64,000 bases of DNA from Mesostigma viride (GCA_009746045.1 RPFO01000154.1:5645646-5709645), one strand, 5' to 3'; positions 1 through 17,295 are shown, counted from the stretch's first letter. The notes: generated by a model not told the origin, from the letters alone. A program made the numbers and translations.

Positions 1-304
1 AAGTTTGTTATGTGTGTTCAAGTACACTTCGCTGTCTTGGCTCGTTGGTTTTACTCAACAGACGGAGGGGCACCCGGTAACAATTTATTAGTGTGCATGC
101 ACATGCCTGTGCTGGATAATCGCCACTCCACTAGTCCCGAAACGCTCCTGCATGGTTACCCCTGTGCCCCTTGACGTTTCCCCCCCTTCTTTCCCCGCCC
201 TCCCCCCCCCACCCCCTCCACCTCCCACCCCCGACCCTCCACCCCCCACCCCCCTTTCCTCTTTCAATTATCTGCATGGTTTCTTGTTTCAGCCCAGTCA
301 GCAA

Positions 305-470
305 TCACTTAGTCCTTCAAGCATTCCTTACTTTGGGGTTTGGGGTTTGGGTCCGATCAACCCTCCTTTATCTACCCTTCAAGCATTCCTTAGTTCGGGG
401 CTTGGGGTTTGGGTCCGATCAACCCTCCTTTATCTACCCTTCAAGTGTTCGTTAGTTTGGGGTATGGGTC
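305..470. repeat. About 62-bp tandem repeat in the intron before the first visible eIF3e exon
   Basis: Nearly three copies of a unit containing GGGTCCGATCAACCCTCC and ACCCTTCAAGCATTCC run up to the pyrimidine-rich tract before the acceptor at 528. Positions 1-304 are pyrimidine-rich intronic sequence; I see no earlier eIF3e exon in them. Confidence 0.8.
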
Positions 471-528
471 GTTCCACCCTCTCTCATTTCCCGCTCCCAT
501 CGTCCCTGGTGCTCGCTTGCCCCCGCAG

Positions 529-6246
<5,718 letters not shown>

Positions 6247-6597
6247 ACAGGCAAACCTAGGCATTGGCGTGGGTGACGAAGGCGGCGGTGCACACTGGCG
6301 GAGCATATTGGCGTGGCCTGTTGACATGATGATCCATGTGAGCGGCGGCTTCTGCGAAGTTGGCAGGGGCACTCCTGCATGGTGCAGTGCAGTGCCTTTG
6401 GGTTACTGCGCTGGTTATCTCAGCGTGATATGCGAAACATGTATGTGACATGAGATTGGAGCTTGGGCGTGTCATATCATGCTCATCTCTGGTGCATGTT
6501 TGGCAAGCTCATGCCAAAGTCTGCACAGTGGCCCCATTCTTATTTTCAATAAGTTTCTGTTCTTTTAGGTTACTGCACACTTTATAGTTTAGCATCG
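6247..6597. other. eIF3e 3' flank, no gene seen
   Basis: This holds the likely eIF3e 3' UTR. I see no further convincing exon and no canonical AATAAA close to the stop. Confidence 0.5.
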
Positions 6598-6955
6598 CTG
6601 TATTCTCAATCTGAAGCAATACAAGAAAATTCTTCATCCTCACTGTGTGAAAATTCTTGCTGCAGGAGAATGTATCGGCATAACCTGGTGCAGTCGAGGG
6701 CACACTCAGCAACTTATCTGCCACCAATTCTCGAGTCAACATGAATCTACAAAGTAGCCGGTGAAAAAATGGCTCTGTATTCTCAATCTGAAGCAATACA
6801 AGAAAATTCTTCATCCTCACTGTGTGAAAATTCTTGCTGCATGAGAATGTATCGGCATAACCTGGTGCAGTCGAGGGCACACTCAGCAACTTATCTGCCA
6901 CCAATTCTCGAGTCAACATGAATCTACAAAGTAGTCGGTGAAAAAATGGCTCTGA
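6598..6955. repeat. 177-bp direct tandem duplication
   Basis: Two adjacent, almost identical 177-bp units start with TGTATTCTCAATCTGAAGCA. The unit is a multiple of three, so a minus-strand frame (6509-7030, 173 aa) carries the same 59-residue block twice. I do not recognise the protein; it may be an old mobile-element fragment. Confidence 0.85.
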
Positions 6956-7084
6956 ATCGAATTGATGAAATTTGGAGTTGGAAAGAGGCACGGTGGCCGC
7001 GCGCGCTTTGCTAGGCACGCTGGCCGCCAACCTGGCCTAGTGCGAGCCGGCTGGGGAGGGGGGGCCATGCAACGAACCATGTAG

Positions 7085-7382
7085 CATGCAGAATTTACTA
7101 GCTGACCTAGCACATCTATGCCGACGACATCATGCTCATTAAGAAGCCGGATTCTGCCCAACTCTGGCTGGACTGCCTGGCGCTCGAGGCCCGTGCTGTC
7201 GGTCTAGAAATCAGCCCCCAAACGGAGGCCATGGCCCTAGCTGGGCCTGGCCGACCCCCCGCCTGAGCTCCGCCTCTTAGGCCACACAACAGTAAACTTC
7301 CCTGCTTCACCGGGCGCTTCAAGCTGCTCGGCAGTTGGCTTCCCGACTTCAAGGACGACATGACAACCCGTGAGGTCATCAC
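7085..7382 (+). mobile_element. LINE ORF2 reverse-transcriptase fragment
   Basis: The plus strand encodes IYADDIMLIKKPDS, RT motif C with the catalytic YADD, then GLEISPQTEAMALAG and, after a frame change, GRFKLLGSWLPDF. The same blocks occur in the minus-strand LINE at 24377-24883. The 5' part of the RT is missing, and LINE 5' UTR sequence follows directly. Confidence 0.85.
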
Positions 7383-8375
7383 ACGAGCCACGAGCCACGA
7401 GGTAGCCATGGCTGACAGCGGAGCTCATAACTTTCACGTTTGGGCATCAAATTCGGCTGTGACTATCACAACCGCTTCGTCTTTCTTTAGAAGACGCACA
7501 CGCTGATATAATTTTCCGAAGCGATTACGCAGTATATGACGAGCAAACGATCCTCGGCGCAACGCAGCCTGGCGGCTGCGATAGGCAATGAAAATACGTC
7601 TGCAGCTCCGGCTGCAGCTTCGCCCTCAAGTCCGGCAGGCAGCGGTGACACTAGTCGCGCACTGGTGGTCGCCTGAAATCCTCCCGGGCTTACTGCCTCG
7701 CCTTTTGCATCGCCTGAGCCTAAACGCAGCCGCCCAGCCGAACCGAGCTGGTCTGTGCAAGACTTTGATGTTGACGGGTTATTCTCCACCTTCGACGTCC
7801 ACAGACCCGGCTTTTTCGACTGGCCACACATCCGGATCCTGGAGCTCCTGTTTTATGGGTCGTACGCCTCCCTTATTGAAATGCTTCCGCAGCCAAACTG
7901 ATGGCCAGTTTCAGTCTCGATCACCGCGGACCTGACCTGACCGGCTGGTCCCGACCGCGCGCCTTCAGCTTGCCGCCCTCTTTTCCATCCTTCAGCGCAG
8001 TGCCGCGGACCTCTGGAAACCCACCCCCTTGACCGAATCCGGCACCTTCCTCGCCCACCTCCAAGAAGCCCTCTCACAGCACGTGACGCCCCTAGCCGCA
8101 GATGTGGCAGCTGTGGGCCGCACGCTGGCTGCTGAGCTCCCCACCATCCCCACCGCCACCGCCACCCTCCTCGCCTCCACACCCCCCCCCCCCTCCGCCT
8201 CCACCGACTCCATCACCGCCCAGCTCCGCGACATCAACCAGCGCCTCCAGGACACCGCCATCGCCATCGATCGCCATAGCCATCGATCGCCATCGCCATC
8301 GATCGCCATCGCCATCGATCGCCATCGCCATCGATCGCCATCGCCATATCGATCGCCATCGCCATCCACTCTCAC
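7383..8375 (+). mobile_element. LINE family A, 5' UTR and N-terminal ORF1, truncated
   Basis: It begins with the family 5' end (CACGAGCCACGAGG, GCTCATAACTTTCACGTTTG, GATATAATTTTCCGAA). The ORF1 start near 7537 encodes MTSKRSSAQRSLAAAIGNEN with several later frame breaks. The sequence stops inside ORF1 at the AIAIE codons, where a short-repeat expansion begins, and is followed by a second 5' end at about 8376. Confidence 0.85.
8256..8372. repeat. Short-repeat expansion (CATCGATCGCCATCGC)n inside LINE ORF1
   Basis: The intact copies read GCCATCGCCATCGAGGTC here (Ala-Ile-Ala-Ile-Glu-Val). In this copy the segment has expanded into about 115 bp of ATCGCC/ATCGATCGCC repeats. Confidence 0.85.
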
Positions 8376-10418
8376 GAGCCACCAGCCACGAGCCACGAGG
8401 TAGCCATGGCTGACGGCGGAGCTCATAACTTTCACGTTTGGGCACCAAATTCGGCTGTGACTATCACAATCGCTTCGTCTTTCTAAGACGCACACGCTGA
8501 TATAATTTTCCGAAGTATTACACAATATATGACGAGCAAACGCTCCTCGACGCAACGCAGCCTGGCGGCTGCGCTAGGCCATGAAAATACGTCTGCAGCT
8601 CCGGCTGCAGCTTCGCCCTCAAGGGCCAGCAGGCAGCGGTGACACTAGTCGCGCACTGGTGGTCGCCCCGCACCCTTCCGGGCTTCATGCTTCGCCTTCA
8701 GCCTCGCCTGAGCCTAAACGCAGCCGCCCAACCGAACCTAGCTGGTCTGAGTACAACTTTGACGTTGACAGGTTATTTTCCACCTTCGACGTCCACAGGC
8801 CCGGCTATTTCGACTGGCCGTACACATCCGGATACTGGAGCTCCTGTTTTATGGGTCGTACGCCTCCCTTCTTGACCTGTGCCAGCGCCTCCAACGCCAT
8901 AAATGCTTCCGCAGCCAGCCGTCTGACGCCCAGTTTCAGCCCCGCGCACCTGACCTGTCTGGCTGGTCGCGACCGCGCCTTCAGCTCGCCGCCCTCTTTC
9001 CCATCCTTCAGCGCTGTTCCGCGGACCTCTGGAAACCCATCCCCTTGACCGAATCCACCCTCCTCCTCCACCTCCACGAAGCCATCTCACAGCACGTGAC
9101 GCCCCTAGCTGCAGATTTGGCAGCTGTGGGTCGCACGCTGGCTGCTGAGCTCCCCACCATCCCCACCGCCACGTACCGCCACCCTCCTCGCCTCCCCCCC
9201 CCCCCCCCCCTCCGCCTCCACCGACTCCATCACCGCCCAGCTCGACCGCGACATCGACCAGCGCCTCAAGGACAATGCCATCGCCATCGAGGTCCTGCAA
9301 AACACGTACCGCAGGCCTCACCGGCGCCCAGGCGGTGAAGGACATCGCCGCCAAGCCAGCCCCTGCTCGGGCCTGGCTGCATGGCGAATCATGCTCCTCC
9401 CATCCCGACCTGGGCGGACATGCTTAAGCAGCACACCACCTCCACCACCTCCGCCGTCGCAGCACAGCTTCAGCAGCAGACGCTCGACCTCCGCGAGGAG
9501 GCCGAGCTCGCCAAGCGCAGCATCAACGTCATCGTCAAGCACTGACTTCGACATGGAGGAAGGTGAGAATTCCGAGAAGCTTGCACGTGCGTTTGAGAAG
9601 GAAACTCTTGGTCGCATGAGCCTTACTGGTGAGATCGAGCTGGTCGCCCACCGCCTTCCCCGCGCGCGGGGTAAGGCAGGGGCGCCCCCGCTCCTTCTCA
9701 CCTTTAAGAACCCGGCGGACAAGATTTCTTTTCTCAGACGCCGCAAGCGGCTCGAGAAGACTCACTTCACCCTTGACGATGACTTGACCCTGGCGCAGCA
9801 ACAACGGCGACTGGAGCTATGGCCGACCTACCGGCCTCCAGCTCCGGCAGACCAAGATCGACGGAGCAGCCGGTGTACTGGAAGGGGGCGACCATCTACG
9901 TCGGCCACAAGCCCTGGCATGCGACCTCCGCGGCCCCAGCGACCCCAGACGCCCCAGCTTAGGGGAATACAGCAGTAGTAGTGTAGAATAGATAGACCGT
10001 GGCCATGTACATGTACGCCCCCTTCTAAAGAAGGTTCCAGCCGTGTTAAGCCCGTCTCACGTGTCGAGACTGAACAAGTCTCGAGTGGACACGTGTGTAT
10101 AGTACTCCTACACACACAGATCTCGAATGATTTATCTAGTGCAAAATCCGAATGGCTTGCATCACTCCCCGGACAGGAGAACTTTTGCGGTTGGACTGTA
10201 GGTGTCAGCTGGCAATGCCTTATAGTAGGATCCGAGGAGACGTCCGTCCTATATAGTCAGCAAAAGTTGGTGCGAGAGGTCCCCAGTTCGATTCCGGCCT
10301 GGATTCATTTGCAGATCGCGTTTTCCGCGGACCGGCACTGAACGCAAATGGTTTTCACCTTTGCGGCGTGCCAAATCAGAATGTACATGTACGCCTCCTA
10401 CAGGCACTATACAGGGGT
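8376..10418 (+). mobile_element. LINE family A copy with near-complete but frameshifted ORF1
   Basis: The 5' UTR (8388-8530) is followed by ORF1 from ATG 8531 (MTSKRSSTQRSLAAALGHEN). The fragments of ORF1 lie in different frames. The C-terminal part (9551-9960) reads EEGENSEKLARAFEKETLGR, ISFLRRRKRLEKTHFTLDDD and LTLAQQQRRLELWPTY, the conserved L1-type ORF1 nucleic-acid-binding region. After the stop, the 3' sequence ATGTACATGTACGCC matches the related element at 29830 but is split by a 361-bp insertion (10020-10380). Confidence 0.85.
10020..10380 (+). mobile_element. SINE-like insertion with tRNA-type B box and 15-bp target-site duplication
   Basis: Perfect repeats of ATGTACATGTACGCC flank it (10005-10019 and 10381-10395); the LINE copy at 29830 has the uninterrupted site. 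Inside is a tRNA-like stretch at about 10245-10300 with AGTTCGATTCC (B-box-like) and a hairpin at 10058-10096 with CACGTGT and CGAGACT arms. The T-arm pairs imperfectly, so I do not call a tRNA gene. Confidence 0.65.
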
Positions 10419-11221
10419 CACCCGCAGTATCGCAACAAGAATTGCAACTCAAAAAAAAAAAATTATCATCCACTTCGATTAAGGGCAGGTATGGGCACAC
10501 AATGGCACCTTCACTTTTCAAAAGTGATGTTTAGATGAGAAATGGGAGCATGCTCGAGTATCGCAATGTTCAACTAGTTCCGCAACTGAAAACCCACCAT
10601 TCTTAGGGTGAATCTGCAACGCAACAGAATCGCAACAAACCTGGCAAGTATACCAAAAGTACGCCGTACACTTTCGTCCGAAGGAATAAATTGTCGCCAA
10701 TCGGCGTGCAGGTTCCGATATGTACTTGCAATAGCTAACGCCGTTGACGATTGATTTGCCGCGCGGTATATTCAGTTCAGTTCAGTGGGATTCACGGCCG
10801 CGCGGAAGTCAGTGCAATAATGAACAAAAACAACAGTGCGCCACCTCTTCATTGAATAATCAACGACCTATAATTAGTCTACAACCACTAACCTTTCGTT
10901 ATCAAACAGTTCCCTATTCATCACGCGCGTCAATGATCGTCTCGTCATTGCGCGTCATTGCCCCGTCATCGTCCCGTCGTCATTACACAGCTATGGTCTT
11001 GAGGTATAGTGCCGTGGCATGTTAAACAAACTGCGTTGTTTCATTCGCAGTGTGGTTTCATTATGTCACTCTTTCGAACGGGGATGCATTAGGCAACAAT
11101 ACTGGACAGATTCTGAAAGAGGGTGTGTTTGTGAAGTGGGGATGGCAGCGGCCCAGCATTTGCTGGCCGTGCGGGTGCAACTTTGAGGCGACTACATACA
11201 TCGCCCTGAACCGTCTTTGTT
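10419..11221. other. Unassigned repeat-like DNA, no gene seen
   Basis: AT-moderate sequence with scattered CGCAACA motifs and a TTCAGTTCAGT run. It has no coherent reading frame, and the short ORFs present lack recognisable features. Confidence 0.5.
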
Positions 11222-11446
11222 AAATGGTAGCAACTCAGTCCTAAAAAACTGAAACGGACTGAGTTGCACATCTTCGCACATATATATGTTTGTCTATGGC
11301 CTAAAAACAATTTCCGGCTACCCCTTGGTACCAAGCACGCATTTATGTTGAATTTCTTTGGGGACATGCCATTGGTCCCATATCTATGACTTTTGGGTGC
11401 TATAAATAGCACCAACCCCTGGGGGGTACGGAAAAATGGGATTTGC
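11222..11446 (+). repeat. 225-bp dispersed repeat, copy 1
   Basis: It has the same length and both boundaries as 17296-17520, with about two mismatches. The unit starts AAATGGTAGCAACTCAG and ends GGGATTTGC. It has a 10-bp stem (AACTCAGTCC/GGACTGAGTT) near the left end and the palindrome GGTGCTATAAATAGCACC, which includes a TATA-like core, near the right end. LINE sequence follows immediately. Confidence 0.9.
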
Positions 11447-12190
11447 TCAGACAATGCAATATCATCCTCAAGAACTTTGAGGTGGGCAAGCATGACACCG
11501 CACAAGCGCTTACCGAGGCCTTGCGGGGTCCCGCGTCCCTGGGGGTGCTGCATAGCTGTGCCACAACGTGACAATTGCTAGGGCCATTCGCCTGCCAGGC
11601 CCAGCTGGCCTGGTTCTGGTCACCATGGCCACCGTGAACGACCAGAAACGGGTAATGGGAGCCCGTCGTCTGCTCAAGGGCACCCTCATCAGCATGGATG
11701 AAGACTACACCCCGGCACAGCTGGCGGCGAGGAGCAAGTGCTCGAATCACGAGAAGGTGGTGGTGGCACGAGCCGGGTACGTACCGGGGGGTAAGCGTGT
11801 GCAGCTGCGACAGTTGCCGGATGGTCGTTTTGGTGCTTACCGGGGTGGTGTCCGTGTAGTAGACACCGACACTGTGGAGTCTTGTGAAAAGCAGACGGTA
11901 GAGCCTCGTCACAAGCATGCTGCCCCTGGTGGTTCCAGTAAGCACCACCTCGCGGTTGGGGTAGGTTACGCACCCCATAGTGGTCTAACCCAGTTGGAAC
12001 GCGAGAAGTTCTTCGAGGACTTGCATAATCTTGAGGGGGCCACCCCGGCCCGCCACTTCTTGGTTATGCTGCTCGATGCCAGCTGAATGCCGGGAATACG
12101 TCAGTGCTCATATCTATGATCTCCCCACGGAGTTATGTTATAATTTCATTTATATTCATGCTCCCCACGGAGACTGTATGTCATAATTTA
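11447..12190 (+). mobile_element. Internally deleted LINE (ORF1 C-terminus joined to endonuclease fragment and 3' end)
   Basis: ORF1 C-terminal sequence (KHDTAQALTEALRGPASLG, then RLLKGTLISMDEDYTPAQLA and VQLRQLPDGRFGAYRGGV) is followed after about 11940 by the middle of an EEP endonuclease (GYAPHSGLTQ, ARHFLVMLLDAS). It then stops at the 3' end, where two hairpin motifs of the CTCC-CCAC-GGAG type lie at about 12120 and 12160 with AT-rich tails. Most of ORF2, including the RT, is absent, so the copy is non-autonomous. Confidence 0.8.
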
Positions 12191-13740
12191 AGTAAGGGGC
12201 GTTGCTTGAGAAAATTCTTGTCCTGCTTCAGGCCAACTTTTGGTATTTTTGTGTACTTGTCACGAAGGAATCTGCCATATCTGTTCTAGTCAAGGCCGAC
12301 ATCAAAAAACTTGCGATAGCAAATTAGTGATCGTAGCAAAAAGTGCCCTACCACGAGGAAAGCTGGGTCGCAAAAGGTACAATTCGTCACCAGGGATTCG
12401 CGTGCCGTCACCGATCGCACTACTAAACTGGCCCAAGGTAGCTTAACTTCGCAGGTCTGATGGGATGCGGTGTGTTCTGCCTGGTATGAACGAATCATGC
12501 TGACCATTGTAAAACTTGTTATTTATAAATCGTGTCTACGCGTCATGTGCTTACGTCTTTTCCCTGCCAAACTGGGCAGAACGTGGCCGGACCAAAAACC
12601 ACTCTTGCACATCCTGGTTCTGCCCTCCTCACCCGACACCCGTCCACAGCCTGGAAGCCATCTTTATTTTCTTTCAGTGAGGCAGCAAGCCGTTGCACGA
12701 TACCACGGCAAAGTTTTGCCACGACGCGCGCTTTGCTGTGCTCATACGGTGCTCAGGTCGGCTGATGCATAAGGTAGGTTGAATTGCGCCGGAGAGCTGG
12801 ATTTCTGGGTCATCATTAGTTACTTGCTGCCAAGGCGCAAAGGCGCGCCTGTATCGCCGCGTGCCTTGGTTTGGGATATAGGCTGCCAGTCTACAACAGG
12901 AATCATTGCTCGAAGTCGTCCTTGTCATGGGGGCATTTAGGCGTTTGAAAGCTCGTTCCTTGAGATCCTGATAATTTGCAGCAGCATAACTAGAGCAGTC
13001 TGGTGGCGGATCATTGACGTCTGTGTTGTAAGTTTGTTTCTATATTTACAAACATGTTACATTACTGGCACGTGGGTTTTGCTCCATTGCCATTATTCAC
13101 AACGGAAGTGGGGGGAAATTCGTTGCGTGCGATTTACGCGCACGACTTGACAAGCTGATTAGGAAGCCTTAGGGCATGCGAGTATTATATGGAAAGTATA
13201 TACTCCACGACCGAGCGAGTTCCTACTCTATTCCATCGTCCCGAAAGTTACACCCGTTGGTCGACGTGTCGCGAAGCCGCCGAGAAATCCTGCTCAATGC
13301 GGTCACCGCGTTCGGCACCCGGCCGGTGGGGAGCCATGCCGCTGAGTCTAGGACCCCGCGCGACCAGTCAGCTATAAGATTTTCCGTTTAGGGTTGCAGT
13401 TGTGCTATCAGATTTTCCGCAGCTTTTAATGGTTTTCCATACGCTGCGTATGCCATGCGTCCTAAACCTGCCCAGACTTGATCGGGAAGTTTTCTGGCTT
13501 TGCTGCGCTTCCTTGACTACACAATAGAGAATGTCTAACATGTGAAAACTCAATCAAGGACCCTAGCTGCCTGGGAGCGGCATCACCATGATTTGCAAGG
13601 AGCTGGCGAGCTCATAAACGCCTGTCATGGCTCTTCAGCCTGCTGGAAAGCAAGGTTGTTGTAGGGAGGGTGAGCATATGTGAGTCACTTATCTCCTCCC
13701 CACCTGTTTTGCTTCCGTTAAGCATGGCTTGGGCTTCTTA
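12191..13740. other. Unassigned DNA, no gene seen
   Basis: I find no conserved protein block, repeat array or structured element. The longest frames are about 70-100 aa, low quality, and overlap on both strands. Confidence 0.5.
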
Positions 13741-13900
13741 GATTAACTAATTAACTAATTAAACACGTGCTCCCGTTCGGGAGTCACGGAGCACCTAAGT
13801 GCTTTTAATCCCTGAGTGTGCACAGCGGATAGGGGGGCAGAGACCCCCCCCTTCCCTCAGGCCGCATGGCTTGGGCTTGAACCTAGATGACAGGGATTAG
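13741..13900 (-). mobile_element. LINE 3'-end remnant with terminal hairpin
   Basis: On the minus strand it reads GCTCCGTGACTCCCGAACGG GAGCACGTG, then a TTAATTAG-rich tail. CTCCC-GAAC-GGGAG forms the stem-loop. The upstream GCACTTAGGTGCT and GGGGGG tracts are shared with 16101-16250. Confidence 0.75.
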
Positions 13901-14049
13901 GAGGTTATGACCATAAAGGATGGACCTTTTATCCATTAGCTAGCGTCAGGACATGGTACCTGCTCGCAATGGTTAAAGAGTTGGTGGTTGTTTTCTTCAA
14001 GCATGTACCAATTGTTTTTCGTGGTTCTGCCCCATTTGGAGGGGGCAAG

Positions 14050-15010
14050 CTTAGGAATGTGCTTATGGTTTTCTTTTCTTTTCTTTCTTTCTTCCTTTCT
14101 TTATATTTTCCCTTTTAATTTATACGTTCTTACTTTTAACCCCTTCGTGTGTGATTGTGTGTGTGTGTTCTCTTTTTCATTCTTAGGTTTGGTTTGGTTT
14201 TTTCTATAAACTTTTTTGGTTTGTTACCATCTGGACATCTTCCTCCATGCAGGTCTTCCTACAGATACCCACGCGGCTCCCGCGGTCTTCGCGTCGTTCC
14301 TCTCAGACAACTGCCCTAGTCCTTCCACGGCGTTGGATCGCCATGCGACCATGAATAGTTGTCTCACTTAATATTATGGTGTCCCTCATGCCATGGTGCA
14401 CCAAGCATGCAGGGTGGCAGCAATAAATTGATGTAATATGGGCAAAATAGGTTGACCAGAATGATCTGTAACTTGACCAGTGCGGGCGAGCTTTATGATT
14501 AATTACACTTGTTTTGGTCCAGTTTGTGGTGGGCAGGGGCGTCTTTGGACTTTGGAATTGGAGTGGTGTTCAAGTGATCAAAACTGCTTTTACGGGTCAT
14601 TTTTCGTTTGCACATGGCCACATTTCAATGTGAGTAAACGTGGTCAGAATGAGCTGAAAATTGGGGTCTGTGTGATTGCAACCCTGGGCCAGTTTTGAAG
14701 ACAACTATTCATGGACGCATGGCGATCCACCGCCGTGGAAGGACTAGGGTAGTCTGAGAGGAAAGACGCGAAGACCGTGGGAGCCGCGTGGCTATCTGTA
14801 GGAAGACCTGCATGGAGGGAGACAGATGGTAATAAACCAAAAAGGTTTATAGAGAAAAACAACAACCAAAACTAAGAAGGGAAAAAGAGAACACAGACAC
14901 ACAGACACGAAGGGGTTAAAAGAAAAAGTAAGAAAGTAAAGAAACTGAACTAAAAGGGAAAAGGACAAAAGAAAAAGAAAGAAAAGAAAATGTAAATAAT
15001 ATTAATAATA
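14050..15010. mobile_element. Large fold-back element with arms of about 300 bp
   Basis: The left arm (about 14060-14367) and right arm (about 14697-15000) are inverted copies. Shared blocks include CATGCAGGTCTTCCTACAGAT, CCTAGTCCTTCCACGGCG and TTTTAACCCCTTCGTGTGTG (the right arm carries their complements with mismatches). The spacer is about 330 bp. No transposase is visible, so it is non-autonomous or a palindromic duplication. Confidence 0.85.
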
Positions 15011-16100
15011 ATGACAATAATAAAGAAAGAAAAAGTAAAGGGTGTCAGCCCTTAGCGTTTCCTATCATCCGGTGAGACCGCCGGTCGAGGGACCGCCATA
15101 TGCCGCCTTGTGCTGGTTGAATTTGCGGCCGTGATTAATCTCTGCGGCAAGTGTCTCCACCTCCTCCGCGTGTGTGGCAGTATATGCTTGTGAAGCCGCT
15201 CATGATCAACGTACGGGTACAGGGCGATCCCGGATCGGCCGCTCCCCGCGGCGCGCGGCGGGCCTGCATGTGCTAGCGCCAGCCGAGCGCGGCGACTGAC
15301 CACCCAGGCATCGCGCCGGGCGGGTTAAATAGCGGGGGGCGCATGGGCGGGCGCGGGGTTGCTCAGGGAGCAGCTGAAAGCCATTGAAGATCCACTGATC
15401 GCATGAACAGTAAATTAGCATAAAATAAGTACTGATATATATATATGAACGACTCGAACACGCGGACAAGATAACGGCATGCAGGCTCGAGCTACCATGG
15501 TCCGGATTCTCCCGATTTCTGGCCTGCTCTGGTTGTCTCCTTGATATAGAAAATACTGCACATGGCGGTGGCTGGCGGAAAAAAAGAAAACAGGCACGTG
15601 GCGGTGCCGGGCTAATAGATTCAATCGGCACGCCAATGCATGCTAATGATCGGCAGCACTGAGCTAGGTTATCAAGGAGACAGGTCTTTGCTATGTAAAT
15701 GACTGATGACCCCCTGAGGTCGATGAGGACACAACGTGTCGCGCGCCATGCTGTGATCAGACATGCAATTAACACGCAGACCAGTTGCATCATGCGGTTA
15801 CCAATATAGGATTCCTACAACTATATAGGTTCAACCTTCACTGACCCCTGGATGACGTATCATCCTGTACATTCCTACTGAAGGGTTATTGTGCTCCGTG
15901 GCGCCGGCCCCCTGCCCCAATAAATTGTCTGGGTGATCGAGCTGATATACTCCGGGGCAGATTCTCCCCACCTGTGAGGACGACATTAGGACCGGCCTAT
16001 AGCTCGAATAGATAAGCTACGACCAGTGGTCCACCCTGCGACGTTACTAGCTACCGCCAGTACCACGCCCTGCACGGTGCCGGCCAGCCCTAATGATTAA
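15011..16100. other. Unassigned DNA, no gene seen
   Basis: A segment at about 15505-15545 (TTTCTGGCCTGCTCTGGTTG) recurs at about 35300-35335, so part of this is dispersed repeat. No coding signal is recognised. Confidence 0.5.
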
Positions 16101-16250
16101 TCAAAGAATCAAGTTATTAATTAAACACGTGATCCCGTCATGGGGGGTCCGACGCAGCACCGAAGTGCTTTTATTTCAATCCCTGCTCAGTGTGCACCAC
16201 GGGTAGGGGGGCAGCGAACCCCCCCTACCCTCATGCCACAGCCCTTAGTA
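16101..16250 (-). mobile_element. LINE 3'-end remnant, diverged copy of 13741-13900
   Basis: It shares AAGTGCTTTT, GTGTGCAC and the (G)n/(C)n-flanked block with 13741-13900. The hairpin is mutated (GATCCCGTCATGGG). Confidence 0.65.
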
Positions 16251-16624
16251 ATTGGGCATGCTCGAGTCTCGAGAATTTAGGATATCTTCTTGATGCTCTG
16301 ATTCTCCTAGGCCCGTCCTCGATATCATGCATGTACCTATTGCCGCCTGGTGGGGAGGTGTACGTGGATCACCCTCCATGGCCACAACGGCTGCCGGGCA
16401 ACTCATGGTCCTGTGGCCCCTATAGTGTTAAGTATAGATCAATTAAGTAGTTAATTTAATCATTTAAGCAGTTAAATTAATAAATTAAGTAGTTAGTCAA
16501 TTACTGTTATTATATAATAAGCTAGTCAACTTCTTTGAGTTATAAAATTAGATAACTAGATAGACCGGCAGATTAGCCAGGCCAACTACACCATTGTCAT
16601 CAATAAATAAATTAATAAATAAAT

Positions 16625-16792
16625 TAATTAATTAATAGACACATGACTGCGTCACGTGAGCATAAGTCCTCAGCTAGCCTGGTGGGAGGGGAACATCCGA
16701 ACATGGGAACATCCATTCCATCCCATGTTCCCCTCCCGCGGCTGAGGACTTATGCTCACGTGGCGCAGTCACGTGTCTAATTAATTAATTAA
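16625..16792. mobile_element. Hairpin MITE of about 168 bp
   Basis: The 50-bp arms 16625-16674 and 16741-16792 are inverted repeats with three mismatches and a 1-base indel. The inner arms GGGAGGGGAACAT/ATGTTCCCCTCCC also pair. The ends are TTAATTAA-rich, and G-box cores (CACGTG) lie in the arms. Confidence 0.85.
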
Positions 16793-16849
16793 CCCGAACA
16801 TGGGATGGGATGAATCATGAATGATGCTAGCTATCTAGTGGCCTACTTA

Positions 16850-17295
16850 CAGGGTTGTGGGCACCACGGCCCGAATCGCTATGAATGCCATTATTACGCG
16901 GTCACACGCGGAGCCCCCAGCCCCCCACAGACTTGTGGGTTGTCACCTTTATCACTACTTGCCATCTATCCTTGTGAACCATCTGCCTCCATAAGACAGA
17001 CAAACCAGGAGGCTGCCCGGGTGTGAGCCCGTCTCGTCTAGGGTAGCACATGTCCATGCCTAGTCTATCGCAGAAAGCCCGCGGGTGGCGGCCCTACCGC
17101 GCGCGGCCTGGGGCTGCCACGCCAGCCGTGAGGACATGACGTCCAACCTGGGCGGGCTTGGTGCTAGCTAGTCTATCTGATGTGTCTACCTGATCTGTGC
17201 GGGCCAGGTGCCCGGCTAGCTAGGCCCAGGCTCCTGTGCCTAAGGATGTGGGAAACATTAAGGGCAAATCAGCGTACAAATCCTCATTAACCCTT
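16850..17295 (-). mobile_element. Degenerate LINE ORF2 C-terminal remnant
   Basis: The minus strand near 17180-17290 encodes VNEDLYADLP and HLARTDQVDT, the conserved post-RT block (GHLART.QVDT) of the other LINE copies. The rest is eroded. Confidence 0.6.

Noticed and set aside
1-528. First exon(s) of eIF3e within the window
   Set aside because: No reading frame resembling the eIF3e N-terminus; the visible exon opens in mid-codon, so upstream exons must lie outside.
10230-10310. Functional tRNA gene
   Set aside because: The B-box-like motif is present but acceptor and T-arm pairing fail, and it sits inside a TSD-bounded insertion.
11089-11574. 161-codon minus-strand frame, partly repeated at 17220-17441
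   Set aside because: The shared part lies wholly within the 225-bp repeat; identity reflects nucleotide duplication, and codon positions show no constraint.
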